Assembly: GCA_001749745.1 (NCBI GenBank)
Contig: JWTM01000396.1
Coordinates: 62,001 to 126,000 of the forward strand
Length of the DNA: 64,000 nucleotides
Reading direction: 5' to 3'
DNA from: Candidatus Marispirochaeta associata
Lineage (GTDB): Bacteria > Spirochaetota > Spirochaetia > JC444 > Marispirochaetaceae
Under the pieces are notes generated by a model that was given only the letters and a program-made list of their open reading frames with translations, did not search any database and was not told the origin of the DNA. The translations under genes were made by a program, and so were the position numbers. Position 1 is the first letter of the stretch, and each line of letters starts with the position of its first letter. Of this stretch, positions 17,335 to 25,690 are shown in pieces.

Positions 17335-20037
17335 CTATCTTTTGACCACCTTCACCGCACATGCCTTGAACTCCGGTATCTTCGCGATAGGATCCAATGC
17401 CGCAATGGTCAGGGCGTTGGCGGGGTTCTCTTTGAAATGGAAGGTAAGAAAAACAGTCCCGGCGGCAACCTTGTGGGTGATCCGCGCGGGAACCTCGATA
17501 CGCCCTCTTCGCGAGCTAACTGCCAAGAGCTCCCCTTCGGCAACTCCCAGCATATCCGCGTCATCGGGGTTCAACTCAACAAAGCCCGTCGGTTCCAGGT
17601 CGTTGAGGACGACGCTTCTGCGCGTCATCGTGCCGGTATGCCAATGCTGAAGCATCCTGCCGGTAGTCAGGATAAATGGATACTCATCATCCGGCATTTC
17701 CCGGGGAGGCAGGAATTCCACCGGATGAAACTTCCCCTTGCCCCGGGAGAACACTCCCTGATGCAGGTACTTTGTACCGGGATGATCCATGGATGGGCAG
17801 GGCCATTGAAGACCGACGCTTTCTATGCGGCTGTATACGATCCCACCGTAGATCGGGGTAAGCGCGGCAATTTCATCCTGGACAGCCGAAGCGTCGGGGT
17901 AGTTCATGTCGTAGCCCATACGACGGGCGATGTCGCAGATAATACGCCAGTCCTCTCGCGCTTCACCGGGCGGATCGACCGCTTTCCGCACGCGTTGCAC
18001 CCGCCTTTCGGTATTAGTGAAGGTCCCCTCCTTCTCGGCGAAGCTGCTTGCCGGTAGGACGACATCCGCCAGTTCGGCAGTTTCGGTGAGGAAGATATCC
18101 TGCACAACCAGCATATCCAGGGCGCTCAAACCTTCGCGGACATGATTGATATCCGGATCGCTCAACATGGGATTCTCTCCCATGATATAGAGCCCGCGCA
18201 CCTCTCTGCGTTCAGCGGCCTGCATGATCTCAACCACAGTGAGCCCCACCTCATCGGAAAGCTCCCTATTCCAGGCCTTGGAAAACTTGGCCTGTACTTC
18301 CGGATCGTCGACCTTCTGATAGCCGCTGTAGACATTCGGCAGCGCTCCGAGATCGCAGGCGCCTTGTACGTTGTTCTGTCCGCGGAGGGGATTCACCCCC
18401 GCACACTCCTTGCCCACATTGCCGGTGATCATCGCCAGGTTGGCCAGGGAGAGGACATTGTCGGTGCCGGTGGTGTGCTGGGTAATCCCCATCGAGTAGA
18501 CAATGGATGCCGTTTCGGCTTGAGCAAAGATACGGGCGGCTTTGACGATGTCGTCGGCAGGGACTCCGGTGATTTTAGATGCCAGTTTAGGGCTGTATTC
18601 CGGCAGCACCTTTTCAAGCAATTCATAACCTTCGGTTCGTTCGGCAATATAGTCCCTGTCGGCCAGGCCCTCCTCGAGGATCACGTGCATCATGGCATTG
18701 ATGAGGGCTACATCGGTACCCGGTTTCTGCTGCATATGTACATCGGCGATCTCGGAAAGGGAAATGCGCCTCGGATCCGCAACGATGAGTTTTGTAGTGC
18801 CCTCGGCCACCGCCTGACGGATCAATATTCCGATTACCGGATGGCATTCGGTGGTGTTTGATCCAATGACGAACACGAGGGGGGCGCGGCGGAGCTCCTC
18901 GATGCTGTTAGTCATCGCGCCGCTGCCGAAGGCCCGTGCCAGACCCGCCACCGTGGAGGCATGGCAGAGTCGGGCGCAGTGATCCACGCTGTTGGTTCCG
19001 AGAACGGCGCGTACAAACTTCTGCATGATGTAGTTATCTTCATTCGTGGTCTTTGCAGAACTCAGTCCAGCCAAAGATCGAGGACCGTGAATCCCTTTAA
19101 TCGATGAGAATATGTCGGCCACCAAGTCGAGGGCCTCATCCCAGCTCGCCTCACGGAAGATCCCGTTTTCCTTGATGAGCGGCGTTTTGAGTCGGTCGTT
19201 TTTCGCTACAAAATCCATCCCGAACCGACCTTTTACGCAGGTGTTGCCGTCATTCGGGATGCATCCGACCGGGCTGGTAACCCGGGCGATCCGGTTGAGA
19301 GTGCGGTTAACATTCAGGTTCAGTTGGCAACCAACTCCGCAGTAGGGACAGGTGGTGGTGGTTTTATCGAGATCCTTTGCTCTTCCTGCACCGACAGCCG
19401 ACCTCTCATATAACGCACCCACCGGGCAGGTAGAGATGCATTGACCGCATGTCTCGCAGGTTGTCTCCTTGAGGGTGGTGTTGAACGCCGTCGAGACAAG
19501 AGATCCTCCGGCCCTGTCGCGCAGCGTCAGTGCGTCTACGCCCTGGATCTCTTCACAGATCTTCACGCATCTTCCGCATCGCACGCACTTTGTAGGATCG
19601 TAGACGATAGCTTTGTCGCCGTTAGTATAGTTGGGTTGGGAAACCTTCAGATCGATAGTCGGAAAGCGCCGCTCATTGATTTGGTAGCGGTATGCATAAT
19701 CCTGCAGCACGCAATCACCGTCCGTATCGCATGTGGTGCAGACGAGACGATGTTCACTTATCAGGAGTTCCAGGCTCGTTTTCCTGATCCGTCTTATCTC
19801 GTCGCTCTCCGTGGTGATCACCATCCCCTCCTCGGCCAGACGGGCACAGGATGTCTGTAGACCACGCTGCCCTTCGATTTCCACGACGCACAGTCTGCAT
19901 GCACCCGAAGGGGTAAGTCGCGGATCGTAGCAGAGGTTTGGAATATCTATGCCGTTCTCCAGCGCCACCTCGAGTACGGTTTGATCAGAGCGGCCGGTAA
20001 GCCTGGTATTATCAATTATCAGCGATATCTCACCCAT
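17335..20037 (-). CDS. fdhA: NAD-linked formate dehydrogenase catalytic subunit (Cys form)
   Basis: A 900-residue molybdo/tungsto-enzyme oxidising formate to CO2 (or the reverse). N-terminal NuoG-like part: [2Fe-2S] Cys cluster near residues 34-60, a His/Cys cluster site HRLVCTTCDTDGDC, and two [4Fe-4S] sites CVRCGRCVKIC and CETCGQCISTC. The catalytic domain begins with CPYCGVGCQ (cluster near the pterin). C358 in DHCARLCHAST (codon TGC, 18966-18964) is the position occupied by selenocysteine in Sec enzymes, so this is a Cys enzyme. The start is ATG 20037, overlapping the preceding stop by one base; an upstream in-frame start is read-back. Confidence 0.9.
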   Translation of the reverse strand: MGEISLIIDNTRLTGRSDQTVLEVALENGIDIPNLCYDPRLTPSGACRLCVVEIEGQRGLQTSCARLAEEGMVITTESDEIRRIRKTSLELLISEHRLVCTTCDTDGDCVLQDYAYRYQINERRFPTIDLKVSQPNYTNGDKAIVYDPTKCVRCGRCVKICEEIQGVDALTLRDRAGGSLVSTAFNTTLKETTCETCGQCISTCPVGALYERSAVGAGRAKDLDKTTTTCPYCGVGCQLNLNVNRTLNRIARVTSPVGCIPNDGNTCVKGRFGMDFVAKNDRLKTPLIKENGIFREASWDEALDLVADIFSSIKGIHGPRSLAGLSSAKTTNEDNYIMQKFVRAVLGTNSVDHCARLCHASTVAGLARAFGSGAMTNSIEELRRAPLVFVIGSNTTECHPVIGILIRQAVAEGTTKLIVADPRRISLSEIADVHMQQKPGTDVALINAMMHVILEEGLADRDYIAERTEGYELLEKVLPEYSPKLASKITGVPADDIVKAARIFAQAETASIVYSMGITQHTTGTDNVLSLANLAMITGNVGKECAGVNPLRGQNNVQGACDLGALPNVYSGYQKVDDPEVQAKFSKAWNRELSDEVGLTVVEIMQAAERREVRGLYIMGENPMLSDPDINHVREGLSALDMLVVQDIFLTETAELADVVLPASSFAEKEGTFTNTERRVQRVRKAVDPPGEAREDWRIICDIARRMGYDMNYPDASAVQDEIAALTPIYGGIVYSRIESVGLQWPCPSMDHPGTKYLHQGVFSRGKGKFHPVEFLPPREMPDDEYPFILTTGRMLQHWHTGTMTRRSVVLNDLEPTGFVELNPDDADMLGVAEGELLAVSSRRGRIEVPARITHKVAAGTVFLTFHFKENPANALTIAALDPIAKIPEFKACAVKVVKR

Positions 20038-21872
20038 TACGATACCTTTACCGCTTCGACGGGACATACCTCTTTGCATCGGCCGCATCTAATACAGCCT
20101 GTATGGTCGATCACGTGGGGTTCCTTACGTTCACCCGAGATTACGTCCACCGGACACGCTTTTTTGCATGCCCCGCAGCCGATACACGGGTCCGTTTCTA
20201 TGCGATAGGAGATCAGAGCCTTGCATACCCCCGCCGGACAACGCTTCTCGTGAATATGGGCATTGTATTCATTGAGGAAGAATTCCAATGTGGTTAAAAC
20301 GGGGTTGGCGGCTGTCTGACCAAGGCCGCAGAGGGAACCTGCTTTGATATCCAAGGCCAGCTCTTTTAGCTGCTTGAGATCGCTCGGTTTGCCCTTCCCC
20401 GCACAAATCCTTCTGAGGATATCTACCACGTGGCGAGTTCCGATGCGGCAGGGAACGCATTTGCCGCACGATTCCTTCTGGGTGAACTCTTGAAAGAATT
20501 TAGCCATATCGACCATACAGGTTTGATCATCCATGATCACCAGACCGCCGGAGCCCATTATCGCCCCCACCTGCTTTACCGATTCATAATCAATCGGTAG
20601 ATCGAGGTATTGGGCGGGCAGGCAGCCGCCGGATGGTCCGCCGATCTGAGCCGCTTTGAACGGACGGCCCTGCGGAATCCCTCCGCCGATGTCGAACACA
20701 ATCTCCCGCAATGTGATGCCTAAGGGCACCTCAACCAGTCCGGTCTCCATCACTTTCCCGGCCAGGGCAAAGATCTTGGTGCCTCTCCCGTTCTCGGTAC
20801 CGATGGCGCTGAACCAGGAGGCGCCGTTTCTGATGATTCCCGGCACATTAGCCAAGGTCTCCACGTTGTTAATGGTCGTCGGTTTTCCTCGGAACCCGGC
20901 GGCGGCAGGGAAGGGCGGTCGGGGGCGGGGCATCCCCCGCTTCCCTTCTAAGGAGGCTATCAGCGCCGTCTCCTCACCGCATACAAAGGCTCCGGCGCCT
21001 TTGCGTACCTCTATATCGAAACTGAATCCTGATCCGAGTATGTTTTCTCCGAGAAGACCGTAGGCTCGGGCCTCGTCTATCGCCAGGCCGACATGTTCAA
21101 CCGCTATCGGATACTCGGCGCGCACATAAATGAATCCGTGGCACGCTCCGATAGCATAGGCCGCGATGATCATACCTTCGACTACCTGGTGAGGAGTCCC
21201 TTCCAGTAAAGCTCTGTCCATGAAGGCTCCGGGATCACCTTCGTCGGCGTTGCATATCAGAAATTTCTCATCTCCCCGGGCGCCGGCGGTGAATCCCCAT
21301 TTGACCCCGGTCAAAAATCCCGCGCCTCCGCGTCCGCGCAGATTCGATTTCGTCACCGTCGCGATGACCTCATCGGGCTTCATCTTTGTCAGGGCCTGGG
21401 CTGCAGCGGCATAGCTATCAACGGCAATAGCCTCATCGATACTCTTGGGATCGATACGACCGCAATTTTTCAATACCTCCCGCTGCTGTCCCGCATAGAA
21501 TGGCGCATCATCCCGAAGAGCCGCTATGCCGGAAGCAGCAGGAGCGCATAGGCGTTCGATGATCTCGTTTCCCATCACGCTTCGTTCTATGATTTCGGGG
21601 ACGTCGTTAGGGGCGACGTTTCCGTAGATCCAACCTTGCGGTTCGATGAGTACCATCGGAGCCCGGGAGCATTGGCCGTGACAGCCGACATCGACAACCT
21701 GGATTTGCTCCTTGCTTTCAAGCTCTTGCCGAAAACGTTTCCCTAGCTCAATAGCCCCCCGGGCCCTGCACCCCGTCATACAGAGAAGTATGCGCCGAGA
21801 ATAGTGACCCTGCTCCTGAAGTACCCGGGCCCGGTGTTGCATCAGGTGCTGCTCGTCGAACAACCTTGGCAT
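20037..21872 (-). CDS. NuoF/HydB-like flavin subunit of formate dehydrogenase complex
   Basis: A 611-residue electron-transfer subunit. Order of domains: N-terminal thioredoxin-like [2Fe-2S] domain (CMTGCRARG and CHGQCSRAP), Nuo51 FMN/NAD-binding domain (GRGGAGFLTGVKWGF, CNADEGDPGAFMDR, GAGAFVCGEETALI), SLBB, the N3 [4Fe-4S] site (ESCGKCVPCRIGT), and a C-terminal two-[4Fe-4S] ferredoxin domain (CIGCGACKKACP, CIRCGRCKEVCP). This layout is shared with the NADH/ferredoxin-linked hydrogenase HydB and formate dehydrogenase subunits. It moves electrons between NAD(H) and the Fe-S chain; whether the complex bifurcates with ferredoxin cannot be decided from sequence. Confidence 0.9.
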   Translation of the reverse strand: MPRLFDEQHLMQHRARVLQEQGHYSRRILLCMTGCRARGAIELGKRFRQELESKEQIQVVDVGCHGQCSRAPMVLIEPQGWIYGNVAPNDVPEIIERSVMGNEIIERLCAPAASGIAALRDDAPFYAGQQREVLKNCGRIDPKSIDEAIAVDSYAAAAQALTKMKPDEVIATVTKSNLRGRGGAGFLTGVKWGFTAGARGDEKFLICNADEGDPGAFMDRALLEGTPHQVVEGMIIAAYAIGACHGFIYVRAEYPIAVEHVGLAIDEARAYGLLGENILGSGFSFDIEVRKGAGAFVCGEETALIASLEGKRGMPRPRPPFPAAAGFRGKPTTINNVETLANVPGIIRNGASWFSAIGTENGRGTKIFALAGKVMETGLVEVPLGITLREIVFDIGGGIPQGRPFKAAQIGGPSGGCLPAQYLDLPIDYESVKQVGAIMGSGGLVIMDDQTCMVDMAKFFQEFTQKESCGKCVPCRIGTRHVVDILRRICAGKGKPSDLKQLKELALDIKAGSLCGLGQTAANPVLTTLEFFLNEYNAHIHEKRCPAGVCKALISYRIETDPCIGCGACKKACPVDVISGERKEPHVIDHTGCIRCGRCKEVCPVEAVKVS

Positions 21873-21884
21873 ACAGTTCCGTCC

Positions 21885-22388
21885 TTACGTGTAGCGCTTT
21901 AAAACCTTGTTGAGCTTCTCTTTCGTCATCTCTCCATAGTAGTCGTCATCGACCATGATCACCGGAGCAAGAAAACAGGTGCCCAGGCATTGGACGGTTT
22001 CAAAGGTGAATCTCATATCGTCCGTGGTGCCACCGGTTTCGACTCGCAGCTCCTCGACGATACTTTCGGCTATCCTGTTGGCCCCATTCACATGACACGC
22101 GGTACCTTCGCAGCAGCGTATAGTGTGGCGCCCTCTCGGCTTGAGATGAAACTGAGTATAGAAGGTGATTACGCCGTACATGCGACTCAGAGGTATTGCC
22201 GTTTTTTCACTTACCCAGCCCAGGACCTCCTGCGGAAGGTATCCGTACACGTCCTGCAGGTCTTGAAGGAGCGGTATGAGCAGCTCGTCTGTTCGCGATC
22301 CTCGTCGTTTCGGTGTTTTGAGATCATGAGAATGAAGAACCTCACGCGCTTTCTTCAGGTCGATTGATGGTGTCTCGGTTTTCTTCAT
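21885..22388 (-). CDS. NuoE/HydC-like [2Fe-2S] subunit of formate dehydrogenase complex
   Basis: A 167-residue thioredoxin-fold [2Fe-2S] protein of the 24-kDa complex I family. The four cluster cysteines are in CCEGTACHVNGA and CLGTCFLAPVIMV; the N-terminal helical part LQDVYGYLPQEVL is typical. The start is taken at ATG 22388 (MKKTETP), preceded by GAGGTG; two earlier in-frame ATGs extend it by 6 residues. It heads the operon nuoE-like, nuoF-like, fdhA, mobA-like, all on the minus strand with gaps of 0-13 bp. Confidence 0.9.
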   Translation of the reverse strand: MKKTETPSIDLKKAREVLHSHDLKTPKRRGSRTDELLIPLLQDLQDVYGYLPQEVLGWVSEKTAIPLSRMYGVITFYTQFHLKPRGRHTIRCCEGTACHVNGANRIAESIVEELRVETGGTTDDMRFTFETVQCLGTCFLAPVIMVDDDYYGEMTKEKLNKVLKRYT

Positions 22389-22415
22389 TGTGCACCTCAT
22401 ACACAACCGGCAGCT

Positions 22416-22472
22416 TACAGTGCTGTATATGTAGTGTAGCTGATGAAATGGCTGCTGTAAATTGTGATTATA
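22416..22472 (-). promoter_or_regulatory. Possible promoter and dyad upstream of the formate dehydrogenase operon
   Basis: A minus-strand -10 TATAAT is at 22472-22467, without a convincing -35 at the normal spacing. Downstream of it is an inverted repeat TACAG-N2-CTGTA (22416-22427), in the untranslated leader. Both are short, so this is only suggestive of regulation. Confidence 0.35.
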
Positions 22473-22499
22473 CCGGAAACCCTGGTTAATACCTGAGCT

Positions 22500-22522
22500 A
22501 AAAACAGGGTCACCCTGTTTTT
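22500..22522. terminator. Bidirectional-type terminator palindrome
   Basis: A perfect 23-bp palindrome: arms AAAAACAGGGT and ACCCTGTTTTT around a single C. A GC stem flanked by A5 and T5 on the two sides is the form of a two-way intrinsic terminator. It lies between the tRNA-Cys transcript and the formate dehydrogenase operon. Confidence 0.65.
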
Positions 22523-22575
22523 AGGTTGCGAGAGCCGAGCGGAGCCGGCGGACCTCAGTCCGATGGCGACCGAAA

Positions 22576-22668
22576 AAAAGGCGCCGACCGGATGGCCAAA
22601 GGCCACCGGCTTGCAGAAATGACGAGGGGCTGCTAACGCAGCCCCGAGTAAAAAGGCGCCGACCGGAT
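22576..22668 (-). repeat. Direct repeat of the tRNA-Cys 3' end (18 bp, two copies)
   Basis: The 18-mer AAAAGGCGCCGACCGGAT (plus-strand reading) occurs at 22651-22668, where it is the tRNA 3' end plus its trailing T run, and again at 22576-22593, 75 bp downstream of the tRNA. A perfect 8-bp hairpin GGGGCTGC-TAAC-GCAGCCCC (22626-22645) lies between the copies. No integrase is present, so this is not obviously a prophage site. Confidence 0.7.
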
Positions 22669-22725
22669 TCGAACCGGTGCATAAAGGTTTTGCAGACCTC
22701 TCCCTTACCGCTTGGGTACGGCGCC
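22655..22725 (-). tRNA. tRNA-Cys (GCA)
   Basis: 71 nt on the minus strand. Acceptor stem GGCGCCG pairs with CGGCGCC; anticodon stem-loop GAGGTCTGCAAAACCTTT reads GCA at 34-36; T-arm ACCGGTTCGAATCCGGT is complete. CCA is not encoded. The short variable loop and GCAAA are typical of bacterial tRNA-Cys. Confidence 0.93.
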
Positions 22726-22776
22726 GTAGCGGAGCATAACTTACCAGATCAAAAATCCCTTGTCTACCCCTTCTTC

Positions 22777-22804
22777 TTGCTATATCCGGAGGGTGTACTA
22801 TACT
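22777..22804 (+). promoter_or_regulatory. Promoter of the alcohol dehydrogenase gene
   Basis: -35 TTGCTA (22777-22782), 16-bp spacer, -10 TATACT (22799-22804). The expected transcription start (22811-22812) coincides with the ATG at 22812 and there is no Shine-Dalgarno, so the mRNA may be leaderless. Confidence 0.5.
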
Positions 22805-22811
22805 TAACTAT

Positions 22812-23996
22812 ATGGGCGTCGCCGATCCCGAGCTCGATTACCGGCTCATCAGAAAGTTTACTGTCCCCGAGGTTATCTGCGGTGAGGGGAGTCGGCTGCT
22901 CGCGGGGGACTACTGCCGAAATCTGGGGCTTAAACGGGTACTTTTGGTAAGCGATCGGGGAGTTCTCTCGGCCGGTTGGGCGGATGAAATCCGAGCCAAG
23001 CTGGAATCCCGCGAAGTTGCGAGCGTCTCCTTCTTCGACGTAACGGAAAATCCGAAGGATAGAGAGGTCGCCGCCGGAGCTGAATTGTACCGTGAGTCTG
23101 AGTGCGAGGCACTGGTCGCGGTGGGCGGAGGGAGCGTGATCGACTGCGCCAAGGGTATCGGCGTAGTGGTCACGAACCACGGTCCCATCGGCGAGTTCGA
23201 GGGGATCGATCGAATCCGGAGGGCGATGCCGCCTCTGGTTTGCATTCCCACCACCGCGGGGAGCTCCGCCGATGTGAGCCAGTTTGCGATCATAAACGAT
23301 ACATCCCGAAAGCTCAAGTTTGCGGTTATCAGTAAGGCGCTGGTTCCCGACGTTTCTCTACTGGATCCGACGCCGCTGACGACTATGAACCGTGAATTGA
23401 CTACCGCCACCGGTATGGATGCGCTTTCGCATGCCTTCGAGGCCTTCGTCTCCAACGGGTCTTCATTCCTGACCGATGAACTGGCCTTGAAGGCGGTTGA
23501 GCGGCTCGGTTCCTCCCTGCGGGAGGCGGTCTGGAATCCTACTAAGCTCTCCGCCCGGACGGAAACGATGGAGGGGAGTATGGTGGCGGGATTCGCCTTC
23601 TCCAACGCCAGCCTGGGAGCCGTACACGCCCTGGCCCATGCTATCGGCGGTCTGGCCGGTATCCCCCACGGTATATGCAATGCCGTGCTTCTCAAGCAGG
23701 TGGCCAGGGTCAACTACCCCTCCGCCCGGGAGAAGTACGATCGGCTCTCCCTGGTATTGCGGGAGAGCCTGGCTTTGCCGCCTAAAGGCAGCGACGAAGC
23801 CTTGGAGGGCTTACTCGAGGCCCTGGATATCCTGGCCGCCGACTGCGGTCTCGAGCTCTCCCTCTTCCAACGGGGACTCGAGGAGTCCGCTATTCCAGAA
23901 ATGGCCGCCAATGCCGCCGCCGATCCTTGTATGTTGACCAATCCGCGACAGCTCGACCTTCGGGACCTGGAGGAGATTATCCGTCATGCCGGCTGA
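22812..23996 (+). CDS. Iron-containing alcohol dehydrogenase (group III)
   Basis: A 394-residue NAD(P)-dependent dehydrogenase, cytoplasmic, reducing aldehydes to alcohols in fermentation or acting on diols. Motifs: GGGSVIDCAKGI near 96-107 (nucleotide-binding loop), PTTAGSSADVSQFA near 138, and the metal-ligand region MDALSHAFEAFVSNG followed by GAVHALAHAIGGLAGIPHGICNA (three His). The length is normal. It heads a likely operon with a histidine kinase (11-bp overlap) and an alpha/beta hydrolase. Substrate specificity cannot be inferred. Confidence 0.92.
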   Translation: MGVADPELDYRLIRKFTVPEVICGEGSRLLAGDYCRNLGLKRVLLVSDRGVLSAGWADEIRAKLESREVASVSFFDVTENPKDREVAAGAELYRESECEALVAVGGGSVIDCAKGIGVVVTNHGPIGEFEGIDRIRRAMPPLVCIPTTAGSSADVSQFAIINDTSRKLKFAVISKALVPDVSLLDPTPLTTMNRELTTATGMDALSHAFEAFVSNGSSFLTDELALKAVERLGSSLREAVWNPTKLSARTETMEGSMVAGFAFSNASLGAVHALAHAIGGLAGIPHGICNAVLLKQVARVNYPSAREKYDRLSLVLRESLALPPKGSDEALEGLLEALDILAADCGLELSLFQRGLEESAIPEMAANAAADPCMLTNPRQLDLRDLEEIIRHAG

Positions 23997-24903
23997 TCAT
24001 CAGGGCGAAGAACAGGAAATTCGGCGACGACTTCTCGGCCTGGGGGAAGAATCGATCCGGAAGAGCTACTACCCGGAGCTTCTCCATAAGATAGGAGAAT
24101 TGGAGGAGCTCAACCGCAGTCTGGAGCTCAAGGTTGAGGAGCGCACCCGCGACCTGAAAGGGTATATCGAACGCCTGGAGCAGGCGAAAGACCAGTTGAT
24201 CGAGGCCGAACAGGCCGCACTCTTGAGTCGGGTGATAGCGGGTGTCGCCCATGAACTGAATACTCCCATCGGCAACGCCTATACCAGCGCCACTTTCATG
24301 CTTCATCGTCTGCAGGAGATCGATACGCCCAACCATGAGCTTCAACGCTCTCTGGAGGCCGCGGAGTTGATAAACAGAAACCTGGACCGGGCGATCCGCA
24401 TAATGGAACGCTTTCGTTCGCTCTCTCCCGATGCATTCCTGAAGAATATCCGCAAGATGCGACTGGCCCCGGCGGTAAAGGAGTGCCTGCTTTCGCTGGA
24501 GGGTCCCTTGCGAGAGAGTCGGGTGGAGGTGGATATTGGGGAGGAGCTTCAAGTGGAAGCCGATTCTGGGCTCCTGCTGCAGATCTTCTCGGCCTTGGTG
24601 GAGAACAGTCTGAGTCACGGTATACAGGATGCGGAAGTTCACCGCTTGCGCATCCGGGCCGAGAAGGGGAAGGATAGGATCGAGCTCGCCGTAGAGGATA
24701 ACGGGCCGGGAGTACCTCCCGCTCTGGCGGCGAGTCTCTTCGATCCGTTCACCAGCGGTAGCCGCACCCGGGGAAGCGGTCTGGGACTCTTCATGGTTCA
24801 GAGTCTTATGAACCGTCATTTGAACGGTTCCGTCCGCTACGAAGCCTCATCCCTGGGAGGGTCGGCCTTCGTGCTCTCTTTTCCGCTTCCGCTTGCCCAT
24901 TGA
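23986..24903 (+). CDS. Soluble sensor histidine kinase without transmembrane segment
   Basis: A 305-residue kinase. Residues about 30-80 form a coiled coil (EELNRSLELKVEERTRDLKGYIERLEQ), a form seen downstream of PAS domains, but no PAS or membrane domain is present. The phospho-acceptor is H89 in IAGVAHELNTPIGNA; the ATPase has the N-box ALVENSLSHGI, DNGPGVP and GSGLGLFMVQ. It belongs to the HisKA subgroup with the extended H-box seen in large cytosolic kinases. No response regulator is adjacent; it overlaps alcohol dehydrogenase by 11 bp, hence is co-transcribed. Its signal is unknown. Confidence 0.85.
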   Translation: MPADHQGEEQEIRRRLLGLGEESIRKSYYPELLHKIGELEELNRSLELKVEERTRDLKGYIERLEQAKDQLIEAEQAALLSRVIAGVAHELNTPIGNAYTSATFMLHRLQEIDTPNHELQRSLEAAELINRNLDRAIRIMERFRSLSPDAFLKNIRKMRLAPAVKECLLSLEGPLRESRVEVDIGEELQVEADSGLLLQIFSALVENSLSHGIQDAEVHRLRIRAEKGKDRIELAVEDNGPGVPPALAASLFDPFTSGSRTRGSGLGLFMVQSLMNRHLNGSVRYEASSLGGSAFVLSFPLPLAH

Positions 24904-24928
24904 ATTGCACGCGGGGTATAAGGATTAT

Positions 24929-25690
24929 ATGAAAGAAAGCCTGCACTCAATCGATACCCCCCGGGGAGTAATCCGGGGCATGCTCCATCTTCCCGACAGA
25001 GCGACCTATCCTCTAGTTCTTCTCTTTCACGGCTTCCAAGGCAACCGGATCGGCAGCGCCGCTCATCTGGTCGATTTATCCAGGGACATGGCCGAGGCGG
25101 GCATCGCCGTGGGCCGTTTCGATTTTATCGGCAGCGGCGAGAGCGACGGAAGATTCGAAGATATGACCGTATCCGGGGAACTTCAAGACCTCTACCATAT
25201 TGTAGCCAATGTGGAACAGATCTGCGGCGAGGCCGCCACAGGGCTCTATCTGGCGGGACACAGCATGGGCGGTTCAGTCGCGGCCATGGCCGCCGGGGAG
25301 AAGCTCACCTCGATCGACGGACTTATCCTGCTGACTCCCGCCGGGGAGGTCAAGGAACGGATTGCCGACAATATGGAGGCCCTCTTCGACGACCGCTCGG
25401 GAGGGCTTGAGTATCCGGTGGAGATCAATGGGCAGGAGCTCGGCGAGGCATTCAAGCGGGATGCCGAATCACTATGGATGCTGAAAACGGCATCGGCCTT
25501 CAAGGGGCCGGTTCTGATGATTTTCGGTGGCCGGGACGAGACGATCCCGCCCCGGGTTGCCGATCAATTCGTTGCGATATTTCCCCAGGCGCAGAACCTG
25601 CTGATAGAGGAGTGCGGCCACTCCTTCGGCAGCATCGCCTGCCGACGTCGATCGCACAAGGCGATAATCGACTTTATTCTGCAGCGTTGA
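24929..25690 (+). CDS. Alpha/beta hydrolase
   Basis: A 253-residue serine hydrolase with the nucleophile elbow GHSMGGS, oxyanion region LLFHGFQGNRIG, a catalytic Asp in GGRDETIPP, and His in EECGHSFGS. The start is ATG 24929, 5 nt after AAGGA, not the ATG at 24893 which sits inside the kinase gene. It resembles esterases/acyl-aminoacyl-type hydrolases related to feruloyl esterase-like proteins; no substrate is proposed. It is the third gene after alcohol dehydrogenase and the kinase, and overlaps the convergent gpsA gene by 17 bp. Confidence 0.85.
   Translation: MKESLHSIDTPRGVIRGMLHLPDRATYPLVLLFHGFQGNRIGSAAHLVDLSRDMAEAGIAVGRFDFIGSGESDGRFEDMTVSGELQDLYHIVANVEQICGEAATGLYLAGHSMGGSVAAMAAGEKLTSIDGLILLTPAGEVKERIADNMEALFDDRSGGLEYPVEINGQELGEAFKRDAESLWMLKTASAFKGPVLMIFGGRDETIPPRVADQFVAIFPQAQNLLIEECGHSFGSIACRRRSHKAIIDFILQR

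Noticed and set aside
18964..18966. Formate dehydrogenase considered as a selenoprotein
   Set aside because: The codon at the catalytic position is TGC, so it is cysteine, and there is no in-frame TGA.
22387..22406. TTGTG-N9-CACAA considered as a Rex site before the formate dehydrogenase operon
   Set aside because: The spacing is one base longer than the known Rex site and it overlaps the start codon.
22576..22668. tRNA-Cys repeat considered as a prophage attachment site
   Set aside because: The repeats are only 75 bp apart and no integrase or phage gene is nearby.
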